In this document: piece by piece, positions 1 to 9,222 of the stretch
Position numbering within the stretch: position 1 is the first letter of the stretch
How the letters are laid out: every line of letters starts with the position of its first letter
Assembly (NCBI RefSeq): GCF_000758625.1
Contig: NZ_CP009283.1
Coordinates: 1,747,501-1,811,500 of the forward strand
Reading direction: 5' to 3'
Source of the DNA: Paenibacillus sp. FSL R7-0273
GTDB taxonomy: Bacteria; Bacillota; Bacilli; Paenibacillales; Paenibacillaceae
Length of the DNA stretch: 64,000 nt
Program-made: the position numbers and the translations under genes
The notes under the pieces: generated by a model
Told to the model about the DNA's origin: nothing
Databases searched by the model: none
The model's input: the letters and a program-made list of their open reading frames with translations, nothing else

Positions 1-773
1 GCAGCCTGGGACGGGAGACGGCACTCCAGCGCTGCAGCTGGACGGAAGATGGATGGCTTAGAGTAGCAGACCCTGCCATGAGTCCGCAGACAGCGGTCCA
101 GCCGCCGGATTTGCCGCCGCATGTGTTCGCGGCTGAAGAAGCCTGTGATCCTTTTGAGTCTGAGCGGCTGTCTGTTCACCTCAGCACGCTCCGCGATTAT
201 CCGGACGGGAGCTGGCTGTCGCTCACTGAACGCCCGGGCTGGCTGCGGCTGCAGGGGCGGGAGTCCCTGAATTCGCTGCACCGCCAGAGCCTTGCAGCCA
301 GACGGCTGGAGTCCTTTCATGCCTCTTTTGAGACCTGCATGGAATTTCAGCCTGAGCACTTTCAGCAAATGGCCGGACTGGTTGCGTATTACAACACTGA
401 AAGCAATTATTATCTGCATATGACTGCAGATGAGGAGAAGGGTACGGTTCTTCAGCTCAGCTCTACGGTGCAGGGGCGTTATGATGAATGTCTTCAGGAG
501 CCGCTGGCTCTGAACGGAATCACACGGCTCGGACTGAAGGTTGTTTTTGACGGACCGGGGCTTCAATTCTATTATTCGCTTGACGGGGAGGAGTGGCAGA
601 GCATAGGGCCCAAGCTGGATGCCGGCAGGCTGTCCGATGAAGCCGCGACCATAGGCGAGAACGGCTATTTCCGTTCCTGGGGCTTTACGGGAACCTTCGT
701 AGGCCTGTGCGTCCAGGATCTGTCAGGCGGGCGCAGGCATGCTGATTTCGATTATTTCTCAGTACAGCAATAA
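1..773 (+). CDS. GH43 beta-xylosidase, C-terminal part (5' end outside window)
   Basis: The reading frame is open from base 3 with no start needed, so the visible ~256 codons are the end of a longer gene. The first residues (LGRETALQ, WTEDGWLR) match the end of a GH43 five-bladed propeller. A proline-rich linker (QPPDLPP) follows, then a beta-sandwich module typical of GH43 beta-xylosidases, with the hallmarks GWLRLQGRESL and QMAGLVAYYNTESNYY. Family knowledge: these enzymes release xylose or arabinose from short xylo-oligosaccharides, usually in the cytoplasm, and the C-terminal module helps shape the active-site pocket. The ATG at 78 is internal and not a start. The next gene is a sugar-binding lipoprotein on the same strand. 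The catalytic residues lie outside the window, so substrate cannot be judged. Confidence 0.85.
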   Translation, partial: SLGRETALQRCSWTEDGWLRVADPAMSPQTAVQPPDLPPHVFAAEEACDPFESERLSVHLSTLRDYPDGSWLSLTERPGWLRLQGRESLNSLHRQSLAARRLESFHASFETCMEFQPEHFQQMAGLVAYYNTESNYYLHMTADEEKGTVLQLSSTVQGRYDECLQEPLALNGITRLGLKVVFDGPGLQFYYSLDGEEWQSIGPKLDAGRLSDEAATIGENGYFRSWGFTGTFVGLCVQDLSGGRRHADFDYFSVQQ

Positions 774-821
774 ACCGTAAAAATGCCCTAGTGACCCCCT
801 TAAATCTCCCGGTTTAACAAA

Positions 822-835
822 TGTAAGCGTTACTA
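822..835 (+). promoter_or_regulatory. candidate CcpA (cre) site
   Basis: TGTAAGCGTTACTA fits the cre consensus TGWNANCGNTNWCA at 12 of 14 positions, including the central CG. It lies about 80 bases upstream of the sugar-binding lipoprotein gene. CcpA repression of a sugar importer would be expected in a Firmicute. This is a motif match only. Confidence 0.4.
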
Positions 836-917
836 TATCCTTTAGGTAAGCGGATTCGAAGAAATAGCTAACCAAGCGGATACGCATTAGATTTCCTAAG
901 TATGAGGGGGATAACAG

Positions 918-2546
918 ATGGTTTCACGCAAGCAATTATTTAACCTTACCCTGGCCGGAATGTTAAGCATCGGCATACTCTCAGCCTGCGGCTCGAACGG
1001 CAACAGCGGAAATGGTGCCCCGGGCGGTACTCCGGCGGACGGGGCAGCGGCTACTGCCGCTGCAGATACTCCGGCCACAGACGGAACAGACAGTGCAAAG
1101 ACCGTTGATCTGAATGTCTGGTGGGTGAACAGCGGCTTTAAAGGCATTGATAAAGACAGCCCGCTGTATAAGGATTATGCAGAAAGATTAGGCGTGGGTG
1201 TGATCAGCCCCTATGTGGAATGGAACGGCGGTACCGAGTACCTCAACCAGCTGAACCTGAAAATTGCCGCAGGCGAAATTCCGAATCTGTTCCAGCCATG
1301 GAACGGGATTGAGAACGATCTGGCCAAGAACGGCGCCATTGCCGATCTGACCGAGCTGCTGCCGGAATACGCCCCGAATATGTGGAAGCTGGTTCCGGAG
1401 GATGTCTGGAATGTAATCAAAGCGAATGATCCTACCGGACAGGGGCATATTTACTGGATTCCCAGTGTGAATGCTTATGAGAAAACAACAGGACTGATCC
1501 GCAAGGACTGGCTGGATAATCTGGGCCTGCAGATGCCAACGACACAGGAAGAATACGTAAAGGTACTGAAAGCGTTTAGGGATCAGGACCCGAACGGCAA
1601 CGGCAAAGCGGACGAGGTTCCGACCGGCGGCCGTGAGAATGCCCGCTGGATGGATCACCTGTTCAATGAATACGGTGTAGCGATTGTTGAGGGCTACCCC
1701 GACTGGGATGTGTACGACGGGGAGCTGACTTACGCCGCGGTTACACAGAATATGAAGGATGCCCTGGCCTTTATTCATACGCTGTATCAGGATAAGCTGC
1801 TCGATCAGGAAACGTTCCTGAACGATAAGTCTGCCTGGGACGGGAAAATCTATTCCGGCGTTGTGGGCAACTACTACCACTGGGGTGAAGGGGTCTATGG
1901 CTTCCTCGCCAGCATTGAGCAGGCAACCGGCGCCAAGGCTGACTATTCCGTCCTTCCGGTTCTGGAAGCACCAGGGTATGAAGGCAAAGGCTTTATCTCG
2001 ACCAAGCGTACAGGCAGCCCGGCCTGGGTCGTCAGTGCCCAGCAGGATGAGGAGCATCTGATTGCCAGCCTGAAGCTGCTGGATGAGCTTGCCGACCAGT
2101 CCAAGTGGTCTGACCTCCGCTGGGGCCTTGAGGGCATGCACTACAAGGTGGAGAACGGTAAAAAAATCATGTTGCCGGAAGACCGCAGCGTCCAGCAGAA
2201 CCGGCTGAACCCGTTCAACCAGTTCGCTGATCTGGAATTTGCCCAGAAGCTGATTCTGGAGAACGGCTCAGACAACGATATGTGGCAATACGAGCAGGCT
2301 GCGCGCAACATGGAGGAATCCCAGCAGTACGTCAAGGTTATCGGCGGGGATGGCCTGCCGAGCAGCGTGTATGACAACTACCCGGACATCAAGAACAACA
2401 CGCTATGGTACGAATATGCAACCAAAATTGTGATCGGCACTTATCCGATTGAGAAATTCGATGAGTTTGTCGACAAGTGGTACAAATCCGGCGGTACTGA
2501 GGTTACGGAAAAAGCGCGTGAATGGTACGCGAGGGTTCATCAGTAA
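918..2546 (+). CDS. sugar ABC transporter substrate-binding lipoprotein (LplA-like)
   Basis: A 542-residue extracellular solute-binding protein. It starts with a lipoprotein signal: positively charged MVSRK, a hydrophobic stretch, then a lipobox ending in Cys24 (ILSAC). A Gly/Ala/Thr-rich flexible linker runs to about residue 60. The mature domain carries an EF-hand-like loop (DQDPNGNGKADE), often seen in LplA-type oligosaccharide-binding proteins. The ATG is preceded by AGGGGG at good spacing. Two permease genes of the matching type follow directly, with no ATPase gene nearby, so the importer probably borrows a shared MsmX-type ATPase encoded elsewhere. Its neighbours (GH43 xylosidase, esterase) suggest xylo-oligosaccharides as cargo; that is inference. 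Confidence 0.9.
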   Translation: MVSRKQLFNLTLAGMLSIGILSACGSNGNSGNGAPGGTPADGAAATAAADTPATDGTDSAKTVDLNVWWVNSGFKGIDKDSPLYKDYAERLGVGVISPYVEWNGGTEYLNQLNLKIAAGEIPNLFQPWNGIENDLAKNGAIADLTELLPEYAPNMWKLVPEDVWNVIKANDPTGQGHIYWIPSVNAYEKTTGLIRKDWLDNLGLQMPTTQEEYVKVLKAFRDQDPNGNGKADEVPTGGRENARWMDHLFNEYGVAIVEGYPDWDVYDGELTYAAVTQNMKDALAFIHTLYQDKLLDQETFLNDKSAWDGKIYSGVVGNYYHWGEGVYGFLASIEQATGAKADYSVLPVLEAPGYEGKGFISTKRTGSPAWVVSAQQDEEHLIASLKLLDELADQSKWSDLRWGLEGMHYKVENGKKIMLPEDRSVQQNRLNPFNQFADLEFAQKLILENGSDNDMWQYEQAARNMEESQQYVKVIGGDGLPSSVYDNYPDIKNNTLWYEYATKIVIGTYPIEKFDEFVDKWYKSGGTEVTEKAREWYARVHQ

Positions 2547-2569
2547 AGCAGCATGATCCGTTTATCTGT

Positions 2570-2607
2570 GGCAGAAGGGCGCCCTTATGCGGCGCCTTTC
2601 TTCTGCC
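2570..2607 (+). other. intercistronic stem-loop after the binding-protein gene
   Basis: GGCAGAA pairs with TTCTGCC, and inside it GGCGCC pairs with GGCGCC with a small bulge. No T-run follows, so it is not a classic terminator. A stable hairpin here could protect the 3' end of the binding-protein mRNA and raise its level above that of the permeases. Confidence 0.55.
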
Positions 2608-2649
2608 GCTGCCAGGCTTACGACAGAGAAAGGGTGGAGGGAATCCCCA

Positions 2650-3561
2650 ATGAACAAGGCATCAGGGCTCATTCAAAATATAAGACAATGCTGGCCGCTC
2701 TATCTCATGGTCATACCGGGTATTGCATTCTTTATTATTTTTAAATACATCCCGATCGGCGGCTCGGTAATCGCTTTTCAGGACTATTCGATCTTCAAGG
2801 GGATCACGCACAGCCCGTTTGTAGGCTTCAAAAATTTCAGTCTGCTGTTTGACTCACCGGATTTCTACCGCATCTTTACAAACACCTTATTGCTGGGGCT
2901 TATGAAGGTGGTGCTGATCTTTCCGGTTCCCATTGTGCTGTCCCTGCTTATTAATGAAGTGCGTAATTCCCTGCTGAAAAGAGGCGTGCAAACCGCCCTC
3001 TACATCCCGCATTTTCTGTCCTGGGTTATCATTGCGGGCATTACGTTCGATATTTTCTCCCTCAGCGGGATTTACAATACGGTCCGGGAATGGTTTGGCT
3101 ACGGGTCCAACCTGCTGATGCAGCAGGAGCATTTCTTCCGGCCAATCTACGTTATAACCGGAATCTGGCGCGAAGCAGGCTGGGGAACGATCGTCTATCT
3201 GGCGGCCATCAGCTCCATGGACCCGAGTGTCTATGAATCGGCCGTCATCGACGGGGCTTCACGGTTCAAGCAGATCTTTTATATCACCCTGCCGCTGCTG
3301 CTGCCGACTATCGTTATCCTGTTCCTGCTGGACATCGGCAATTTCATGGAGCTGGGCTTTGATCAGGTGTACAACCTGCTGACCCCGATGACCTACTCAG
3401 TTGGCGATATCATTGATACCTTTGTGTACCGGACGGGGATTCAGGAAGCGCGTTACAGCTTCGCGACAGCCGTCGGATTGTTCCAGGCCGTGATCGGTTT
3501 CACACTGGTGTTTGGCTTTAACCGCTTATCCAAAAAAGTATCGGACGGGGGGCTCTGGTAA
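2650..3561 (+). CDS. sugar ABC transporter permease (LplB-like)
   Basis: A 303-residue membrane protein of the LplB/YtcP carbohydrate permease family with about six transmembrane helices. The ATPase-docking EAA loop reads YESAVIDGASRFKQIFY, followed by LPLLLPTI. I chose the ATG at 2650 because GGTGGAGGG precedes it and because family members start near NIRQCWPLYLMVIPG. A start at 2587 would place the intercistronic hairpin inside the coding region. It pairs with the next gene to form the membrane channel for the substrate delivered by the upstream lipoprotein. Only three bases separate it from the next gene, so the two are surely co-transcribed. Confidence 0.9.
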   Translation: MNKASGLIQNIRQCWPLYLMVIPGIAFFIIFKYIPIGGSVIAFQDYSIFKGITHSPFVGFKNFSLLFDSPDFYRIFTNTLLLGLMKVVLIFPVPIVLSLLINEVRNSLLKRGVQTALYIPHFLSWVIIAGITFDIFSLSGIYNTVREWFGYGSNLLMQQEHFFRPIYVITGIWREAGWGTIVYLAAISSMDPSVYESAVIDGASRFKQIFYITLPLLLPTIVILFLLDIGNFMELGFDQVYNLLTPMTYSVGDIIDTFVYRTGIQEARYSFATAVGLFQAVIGFTLVFGFNRLSKKVSDGGLW

Positions 3562-3563
3562 TC

Positions 3564-4433
3564 ATGATCCGGCTATCCTTTGGTGAAAAGGTATTTCAGA
3601 CGGCAACCGTCATCTTTCTCTGTACCCTATCCGTCATTGCCCTAATTCCTTTAATTTCTGTACTTTCAGTCTCCTTCAGCTCCAAGCTGCCTGTCGAGAT
3701 GAATCTGGTCACGCTGTGGCCGCGCGGCTTCACCCTGGATTCCTGGAAGTATATTGTAGGCCGGCCTGACCTGTGGAGGTCCTTCTTCATTACCTTGACC
3801 TCAACTGCGATCGGAACGGCGCTTTGTCTTCTTATAACAGCGTTAACCGCTTATCCTTTAGCTAAAAAAGAGTTCAAGCCGGGTACCATCATTATGATTG
3901 CTGCTGTTATAACCATGGTCTTCAAAGCACCGCTGATTCCGTATTTTCTGACCGTAAAAAGCATCGGACTTTACAATAATCCGCTTGTGCTGGTCATTCC
4001 GCATGTGCTGACGGCGTACAATCTGATTATTATGCGGACGTTCTTTCTGCAGTTTCCGAAGGAGCTGGAAGAAGCGGCTGTTGTAGAGGGGGCGGGCTAT
4101 TTCCGGACCCTGTTCAGCCTGGTGCTTCCGCTGTCCAAGGCGGTACTCGCCACGCTGGGCCTGTTCTATGCCGTTGTAATCTGGAATCAGTTCCAGCATC
4201 CGCTGCTGTTCCTTCAGAACCCGGACTGGTTCCCGCTGCAGATCAAGATCAGACAGTTCATTACCAGTAACAACGAATTGCCGCTGGTTGGCAATGCGGC
4301 GCTGCTGAATTACAATGAAAGAACGCTGCGGGCCGTCACGATTGTGTTTGCGGTTATACCGATCCTGGCGGTGTATCCTTATCTTCAGAAGTATTTTGTG
4401 AAGGGAGCCATGCTCGGCTCTGTAAAGGGATAA
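3564..4433 (+). CDS. sugar ABC transporter permease (LplC/YtcP-like)
   Basis: A 289-residue permease with about six membrane spans, the second half of the sugar-import channel. The EAA loop is visible as EEAAVVEGAGYFRTLFS followed by LVLPLSKAVLATLG. The C-terminus YLQKYFVKGAMLGSVKG is characteristic of this family. It starts two bases after the stop of the partner permease, behind a G-rich ribosome site. Substrate specificity cannot be read from a permease; it rests on the binding protein. Confidence 0.9.
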   Translation: MIRLSFGEKVFQTATVIFLCTLSVIALIPLISVLSVSFSSKLPVEMNLVTLWPRGFTLDSWKYIVGRPDLWRSFFITLTSTAIGTALCLLITALTAYPLAKKEFKPGTIIMIAAVITMVFKAPLIPYFLTVKSIGLYNNPLVLVIPHVLTAYNLIIMRTFFLQFPKELEEAAVVEGAGYFRTLFSLVLPLSKAVLATLGLFYAVVIWNQFQHPLLFLQNPDWFPLQIKIRQFITSNNELPLVGNAALLNYNERTLRAVTIVFAVIPILAVYPYLQKYFVKGAMLGSVKG

Positions 4434-4466
4434 CGCAAATTCCGGCATGTGGAAGCAGGGGGCTGC

Positions 4467-6272
4467 ATGTTCATCCAAAATATCATTCACCGCATCGGTG
4501 AGATGAAGCTGCGGAATAAGCTGATTATCAGCTATTTCGTGGCTTCTGTCGTTCCGATTCTCTTAATTAGCCTTACCATTTACCAGCTGTCGGCCAAAAG
4601 CGTTGAGGACGCTACCAGTGAATTTGCAGCCATGTATGTTTCACAGGCGACCATGAACCTGGACAGCTTTGTGGAGCGTCATGACCAGTCTACGAAATCG
4701 GTTTTTCTGGAAGAGGACATTATGGAGATTCTGTCCGGCCCGGAGCCGGACAATATGGATGAGCTGATCAATGACCGGGCAGCGATCCAGCGTTTTTTTG
4801 CCAGGATCACAACGACCTATACGGATATTGATACAGTGATGCTGGTCAATGCCGAAGGGACACTCTATCACTATACGAGGGCTCTGGACAGAGTCAGTGC
4901 AGAGGAGCTGGAGAGCCGGACCTGGTTCAAGCAGTCCCGTAATGAGAAGCGGCTGTTTCTGACCCCGGTCCATGACCGGTCGTACTACAGCCGTAACAAG
5001 GAAGGGGCTGCTTTCACGGTCGGACGGGTGCTTTGGAATTTTAACGGCTCTTACGCCGGTATGATCCTGCTCGATATGAACCCTGACAAGCTGATTGCCC
5101 TGAGCGATGATTTCCGCCTGCTGGGCAACAAGTACGACATCCGGCTTATTATCACGAATCCGGAGGGCGGGATTCTCTATCATTCCGGTGCGGCGACCGG
5201 CAAAGTCTCCTGGGATCCGCTTATCGGCCAGGTTTACCCGCCGGAAGGCTCCGGGAAGGATGAAATCATCCTGTCGAGAACGGCGAATGCAGAGCAGCTG
5301 CTGGTCAGAGCCGAGATTCCGCTAAACAAGCTGCTGGCCAAGATCCGCAGCATCAAGCATGTGACGATGGTGTCAATCATCATCAGCCTGCTGTTTATCT
5401 TCCTGATCTCGGTGTTATTCAGCTACCGGATAACGAAGCCGATTATTAATCTGCGCCGCAGCATGAAGCAGGTGGAGATGGGCCAGTATTCCCTGCTGCC
5501 GGCGGGCTCCGGCTCCCATGATGAAATTAACGGCCTGGTTCAAAGCTATAACAAAATGATTGTCGTTATTAAAGAGCTTATTGAAGACGTTTACATCGCC
5601 GGGCTAAAGCGCAAGCAGGCGCAGTTCCTTGCGCTGCAGTCCCAGATTAATCCACACATGCTCTATAACACGCTTGAATCGATCCGGATGAAGGCGGTCG
5701 TTAAGCAGCAGAACGATATTGCTGAGATGATCAAGATTCTGGCCCGCATGTTCCGCCTGTCGATGGGCAAGGACAGGGACAGCAATCTGGTCAGGCATGA
5801 GGTCGAATATGCAGCCCATTATATTTTTCTGCAGAATATCCGTTATGACAACAGGTTCATCCTGGATGTACAGCTCAGTGACCGCGTGCTGGACACGCCC
5901 GTTATCCCGCTTGTCTTTCAGCCGATTGTGGAGAACAGCATTAAGCACGGCTTCCGGAATTACGCCAGGCAGCTCCATATCCGGATTGAGGAGCATATCC
6001 TCGAATCAGGAGATGTGCGGATCCGGTTCATTGATGACGGAGGGGTATTGACGGAGCAGCAGGCCCGGGATATTAATCAGCAGCTGCAAAGGATTAATTT
6101 TACGGCGTACGATCCTGAAGAGGAGAACGGGCCGGATACAGAGCAGGGCATTGGCCTGCGCAATATTGCGGAACGGCTGAAGCTGCAGTACGGGGAACGG
6201 TATGAATTGGTTATTTATGCCGGTGACAGGATAGGCACCGTTGTCGAGCTGATCATTCCGCTGGCCGGATAA
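4467..6272 (+). CDS. YesM-like sensor histidine kinase
   Basis: A 601-residue membrane kinase. Order: first transmembrane helix (about residues 12-35), a ~270-residue extracellular sensor region, a second helix (VTMVSIIISLLFIFLISV), a HAMP linker (YRITKPIINLRRSMKQV), a His_kinase domain with phospho-acceptor His397 in QSQINPHMLYNTLES, and an HATPase domain (VENSIKHGF, GIGLRNIAERL). The ATG at 4467 is preferred over the upstream GTG because AGCAGGGGG lies just before it. Kinases of this type usually sit beside sugar importers and sense the incoming oligosaccharide or its binding protein. The response regulator gene follows 27 bases later and is the obvious partner. Confidence 0.92.
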   Translation: MFIQNIIHRIGEMKLRNKLIISYFVASVVPILLISLTIYQLSAKSVEDATSEFAAMYVSQATMNLDSFVERHDQSTKSVFLEEDIMEILSGPEPDNMDELINDRAAIQRFFARITTTYTDIDTVMLVNAEGTLYHYTRALDRVSAEELESRTWFKQSRNEKRLFLTPVHDRSYYSRNKEGAAFTVGRVLWNFNGSYAGMILLDMNPDKLIALSDDFRLLGNKYDIRLIITNPEGGILYHSGAATGKVSWDPLIGQVYPPEGSGKDEIILSRTANAEQLLVRAEIPLNKLLAKIRSIKHVTMVSIIISLLFIFLISVLFSYRITKPIINLRRSMKQVEMGQYSLLPAGSGSHDEINGLVQSYNKMIVVIKELIEDVYIAGLKRKQAQFLALQSQINPHMLYNTLESIRMKAVVKQQNDIAEMIKILARMFRLSMGKDRDSNLVRHEVEYAAHYIFLQNIRYDNRFILDVQLSDRVLDTPVIPLVFQPIVENSIKHGFRNYARQLHIRIEEHILESGDVRIRFIDDGGVLTEQQARDINQQLQRINFTAYDPEEENGPDTEQGIGLRNIAERLKLQYGERYELVIYAGDRIGTVVELIIPLAG

Positions 6273-6299
6273 GCATTGCACAGCTGGGGGGACTTCACG

Positions 6300-7082
6300 A
6301 TGTATAATATTATTTTGGTAGATGATGAAATGGGTATTATCGAAGGGCTGAAGGTGATCATTGGCGCCTATTTACCGGAGTGCCGGGTAATTGGCTCCGC
6401 TAATGACGGAACGGAGGGCTACCGGCTTATTTTGCAGCAGTGTCCTGATATTGTGATCACGGATATCCGCATGCTGGAGCGTGACGGCCTGGAAATGATC
6501 GAAAGCCTGACGGCGAAGGGCGTCTCTGCGAAGTTCATCATCCTCAGCGGATATTCGGAGTTCGAATATGCCCGTAAAGGGATGCAGCTTGGCGTCAAGA
6601 GCTATCTGACCAAGCCCATAGAAGAGACTGAGCTGCAGCAGTGTGTCAGAAAGGTAATCCGGGAAATCGAGACTGCAAGGACACAGGAGGAGCTGAAAAG
6701 AACAGACGCACTGACCTCCTCCGGACAAACGGCTGACCCGGAGCCTGACCCGAAGAAGAGAGATGTAATTGCGGAAATCAAACAGTACCTGATTGAGAAT
6801 TACGACCAGAACGTCAGTCTGGCCGATCTGTCCAGCCGGTTCTATCTGCATCTTAATTATCTCAGCTCCCTTTTCAAAGAGAAAACCGGACAGACCTACC
6901 TCGAATATGTCTCCATGATCCGCATCGAGAAGGCGAAGCAGCTGCTGGCGGACAGTGAGCTGAAGATTTACGAGGTCGGCCAGAAGGTCGGCTATTATGA
7001 CACAACGCATTTCTCCAAAGTGTTCGAGAAAATCGCCGGCTGTAAGCCCAGTGAATACCGCAGGATGCAGCAGAAAAGATAA
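6300..7082 (+). CDS. YesN-like response regulator with AraC-type DNA-binding domain
   Basis: A 260-residue protein: a receiver domain (residues 1-120) with the acidic pair Asp8/Asp9, phospho-acceptor Asp55 in IVITDIRM and the conserved TKP lysine (SYLTKPIEE), then a charged linker, then two AraC helix-turn-helix motifs (VSLADLSSRFYLHLNYLSSL and IYEVGQKVGYYDTTHFSKVF). The ATG at 6300 is preferred because GGGGGG lies nine bases upstream; an upstream TTG would put the ribosome site inside the gene. It probably activates the importer operon, and perhaps the esterase gene downstream, when phosphorylated by the adjacent kinase. Confidence 0.92.
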   Translation: MYNIILVDDEMGIIEGLKVIIGAYLPECRVIGSANDGTEGYRLILQQCPDIVITDIRMLERDGLEMIESLTAKGVSAKFIILSGYSEFEYARKGMQLGVKSYLTKPIEETELQQCVRKVIREIETARTQEELKRTDALTSSGQTADPEPDPKKRDVIAEIKQYLIENYDQNVSLADLSSRFYLHLNYLSSLFKEKTGQTYLEYVSMIRIEKAKQLLADSELKIYEVGQKVGYYDTTHFSKVFEKIAGCKPSEYRRMQQKR

Positions 7083-7202
7083 TGAATCCACATTTATATG
7101 AATTCAGCCTCACTGTTTCTTAAAAGCTGTTGCCAAAAAACCGGACTTGGGAGTACATTCATACTGCGAGTATAGAAGCTTGGAAGGAAGGTTACTAACG
7201 GT

Positions 7203-8276
7203 ATGACAGAAACCATTCAGGTACATAGAGCAACGGAGGATAATGTAAAACTCATCGGGCGGACGCATTATTATAAGGAGGTGCGGTGGCTGGCTCTCTC
7301 CGGTAGCGGCGTTGAGTTCACCTTTTACGGCCGGAAAGCGGAAATTACGCTGCAGGCGGATGCCATAGCCCTTACCGGCAATAACCTGGCCCGGATCGCA
7401 ATCTGTGTAAATGGCGTGCGCGTGATTGATGATCAGCTTAACCAGCCGGTGGTTACGTACACTGTGTTTGAAAGCGACACCGAGCAGGAGGTTACTGTAT
7501 CCGTCATCAAGCTGTCCGAGGCGGCAATGTCGACCGCAGGGATTCAGGCCATCACCGTCGATGCTGCGGAAGGCATTAAGCCGGCTCCGGCTGGCATACA
7601 TTCAATCGAATTTATCGGCGATTCCATTACCTGCGGCTATGGCGTGGATGATGAGGACGGGACGCACTCTTTTAGCACAGCTACTGAAGATGTTACCAAG
7701 GCCTATGCGTATCTGACTGCCCAGAGGCTTCAGGTAGACTACAGTATGGTATCCTACAGCGGATATGGCATCATCACAGGCTATACGGAAAATGATCAGA
7801 AGCTGCTTACACATCTGCTTCCGGATTACTATGAGAAGGTAGGGAAATCCGAGGGAAGATTTGCTGATGCTTTTCTTCCCCAGGAGCTTCCCTGGGATTT
7901 CAACAGGCTTGTACCCGACCTGATCGTTATTAATCTGGGTACAAATGATGATTCCTATACCAAAGATGATCCCGGCCGGCAAGCTGAGTACGCCCGGGAA
8001 TATACCGGGTTTCTACGAACAGTCCGGCGCTGTAATCCGCATGCGAAGATCCTGTGCACGCTGGGAATCATGGGGGATAGACTGTATCCTTATGTGGAGC
8101 AGGCAGTCAGCCGATATTCTGCTGAATCCGGCGACACCAATCTTTCTACGATGAAGTTTGAAGTGCAGCAGGCGGCAGACGGTTATGCTTCGGACTCTCA
8201 CCCGTCCGGGGTTACTCATCATAAAGCGGCTGATAAGCTGGCTGCTCATATCCTAGAGCTTATGAATTGGGAATAA
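7203..8276 (+). CDS. SGNH/GDSL carbohydrate esterase, CE2-like
   Basis: A 357-residue protein with an N-terminal beta-sandwich (about 1-135) and a C-terminal SGNH hydrolase fold. Catalytic blocks are visible: GDSITCGYG (nucleophile Ser), NLGTNDD (oxyanion Asn) and DSHPSGVTHH (Asp/His). This two-domain order is typical of CE2 acetyl-xylan esterases. No signal peptide is present, so it should act inside the cell, removing acetyl groups from imported oligosaccharides, which fits the importer upstream. An ATACT-GCG-AGTAT inverted repeat lies about 30 bases before the start and could be an operator. Deacetylase activity on sugars is well supported by the fold; the exact substrate is inferred. Confidence 0.82.
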   Translation: MTETIQVHRATEDNVKLIGRTHYYKEVRWLALSGSGVEFTFYGRKAEITLQADAIALTGNNLARIAICVNGVRVIDDQLNQPVVTYTVFESDTEQEVTVSVIKLSEAAMSTAGIQAITVDAAEGIKPAPAGIHSIEFIGDSITCGYGVDDEDGTHSFSTATEDVTKAYAYLTAQRLQVDYSMVSYSGYGIITGYTENDQKLLTHLLPDYYEKVGKSEGRFADAFLPQELPWDFNRLVPDLIVINLGTNDDSYTKDDPGRQAEYAREYTGFLRTVRRCNPHAKILCTLGIMGDRLYPYVEQAVSRYSAESGDTNLSTMKFEVQQAADGYASDSHPSGVTHHKAADKLAAHILELMNWE

Positions 8277-8283
8277 ATCAAAA

Positions 8284-8311
8284 GGAGGCCTGCGGAAACC
8301 GCAGGCCTCTT
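8284..8311. terminator. bidirectional terminator
   Basis: GAGGCCTGCGG, loop AAA, CCGCAGGCCTC: an 11-bp perfect stem between two convergent genes, with A and T residues on the flanks. It probably ends the esterase transcript and the manganese catalase transcript. Confidence 0.8.
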
Positions 8312-8321
8312 AAAGCAATAA

Positions 8322-9176
8322 TCAGTTGAACATATCCTGAAGTCCCGGACTATGCTCGTTCGGCATCTCCGGCATAACCGGAACCGGGAAGCCCGGCGGA
8401 GGAGCCGTAACCTCGAGATTCCCCTTGTTGCGGCTAGGGGAAGGGCCCTGGAAGATTTCTGCCATTCTGGACGGGTCCAGACTGAAATTAAACTGCACAT
8501 TATGATAGCCCATATCCACGAACTTACGGCATTCCGGATATTTGTTGATATCATAATTGGGAACAGGGAACAGATTCCCCCAGTTGACTCCAAGCGTTTC
8601 CAGTGCCTTGGCAAATGCATTCTGATGTGCGTTATCGCGCACGATCAGGAACCCTAGCGTCTCACGGAACGTTTTGTTGGAGCTCATCTCGTAAATCCGG
8701 GTTTTCTGCAGCACTCCCGTTGATTCCAGCACTACATTGTCAAGCAGGTCACTGATCAGATTCCCGTGGCTGTAGACGTAGTTACCGAGCCAGGGATTCC
8801 CCATGGCATCCACCGGCAGCGATGCCTGCGCGCCCATAATGTAGTGATGGGGATTGGCATGCTTCACCGCTTCATCCAGCGGAGCACCGTCTTGGCCGGC
8901 ATTACCGGCCTGATTCTCACCGGAGCCATTGAGGAGCTGGTTAATGGTATGCTGAACCAGATCCACATGGGCAATCTCCTCCAGGAATACGCCGCGCATG
9001 AGATCGCGGAACTGGGTGTCTTTGCCGCGGAAGTTGCTGCTCTGGAAGAAATACTGCATCATGGTCCGCATTTCCCCGTAATGACCGCCCAGAATCTCCT
9101 GCAGTACCTTTGCAGCCGCAGGATCGGGCTTGTCAACCACGATGTCGTTGATCAGGCCTTCCTTGTAGAAATACAA
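8322..9176 (-). CDS. manganese catalase family protein (CotJC-like)
   Basis: A 284-residue ferritin-like four-helix protein of the Mn-catalase/CotJC family. Candidate metal ligands are visible: Glu35 in HYGEM, Glu67 and His70 in EEIAHVD, then the Glu of VVLESTGV and the His of DNAHQNAF. The family breaks down hydrogen peroxide, and in spore formers many members sit in the spore coat. The C-terminal tail is proline-rich (VTAPPPGFPVPVMPEMP). The start has a good AAAGGAGGGG site upstream. It follows the DUF3231 gene by 46 bases, so the two probably form one transcript. Sporulation expression is inferred from family habit; I could not identify a sporulation promoter. Confidence 0.88.
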   Translation of the reverse strand: MYFYKEGLINDIVVDKPDPAAAKVLQEILGGHYGEMRTMMQYFFQSSNFRGKDTQFRDLMRGVFLEEIAHVDLVQHTINQLLNGSGENQAGNAGQDGAPLDEAVKHANPHHYIMGAQASLPVDAMGNPWLGNYVYSHGNLISDLLDNVVLESTGVLQKTRIYEMSSNKTFRETLGFLIVRDNAHQNAFAKALETLGVNWGNLFPVPNYDINKYPECRKFVDMGYHNVQFNFSLDPSRMAEIFQGPSPSRNKGNLEVTAPPPGFPVPVMPEMPNEHSPGLQDMFN

Positions 9177-9222
9177 TTGATCCCCTCCTTTGTGCTTGAG
9201 TTTTTATATCCCCGAAGAGCAG

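Noticed and set aside
7083..7202. Separate promoter or terminator between the response regulator and esterase genes
   Set aside because: No convincing -35/-10 pair or T-tailed hairpin was visible; only a short ATACT-GCG-AGTAT inverted repeat.
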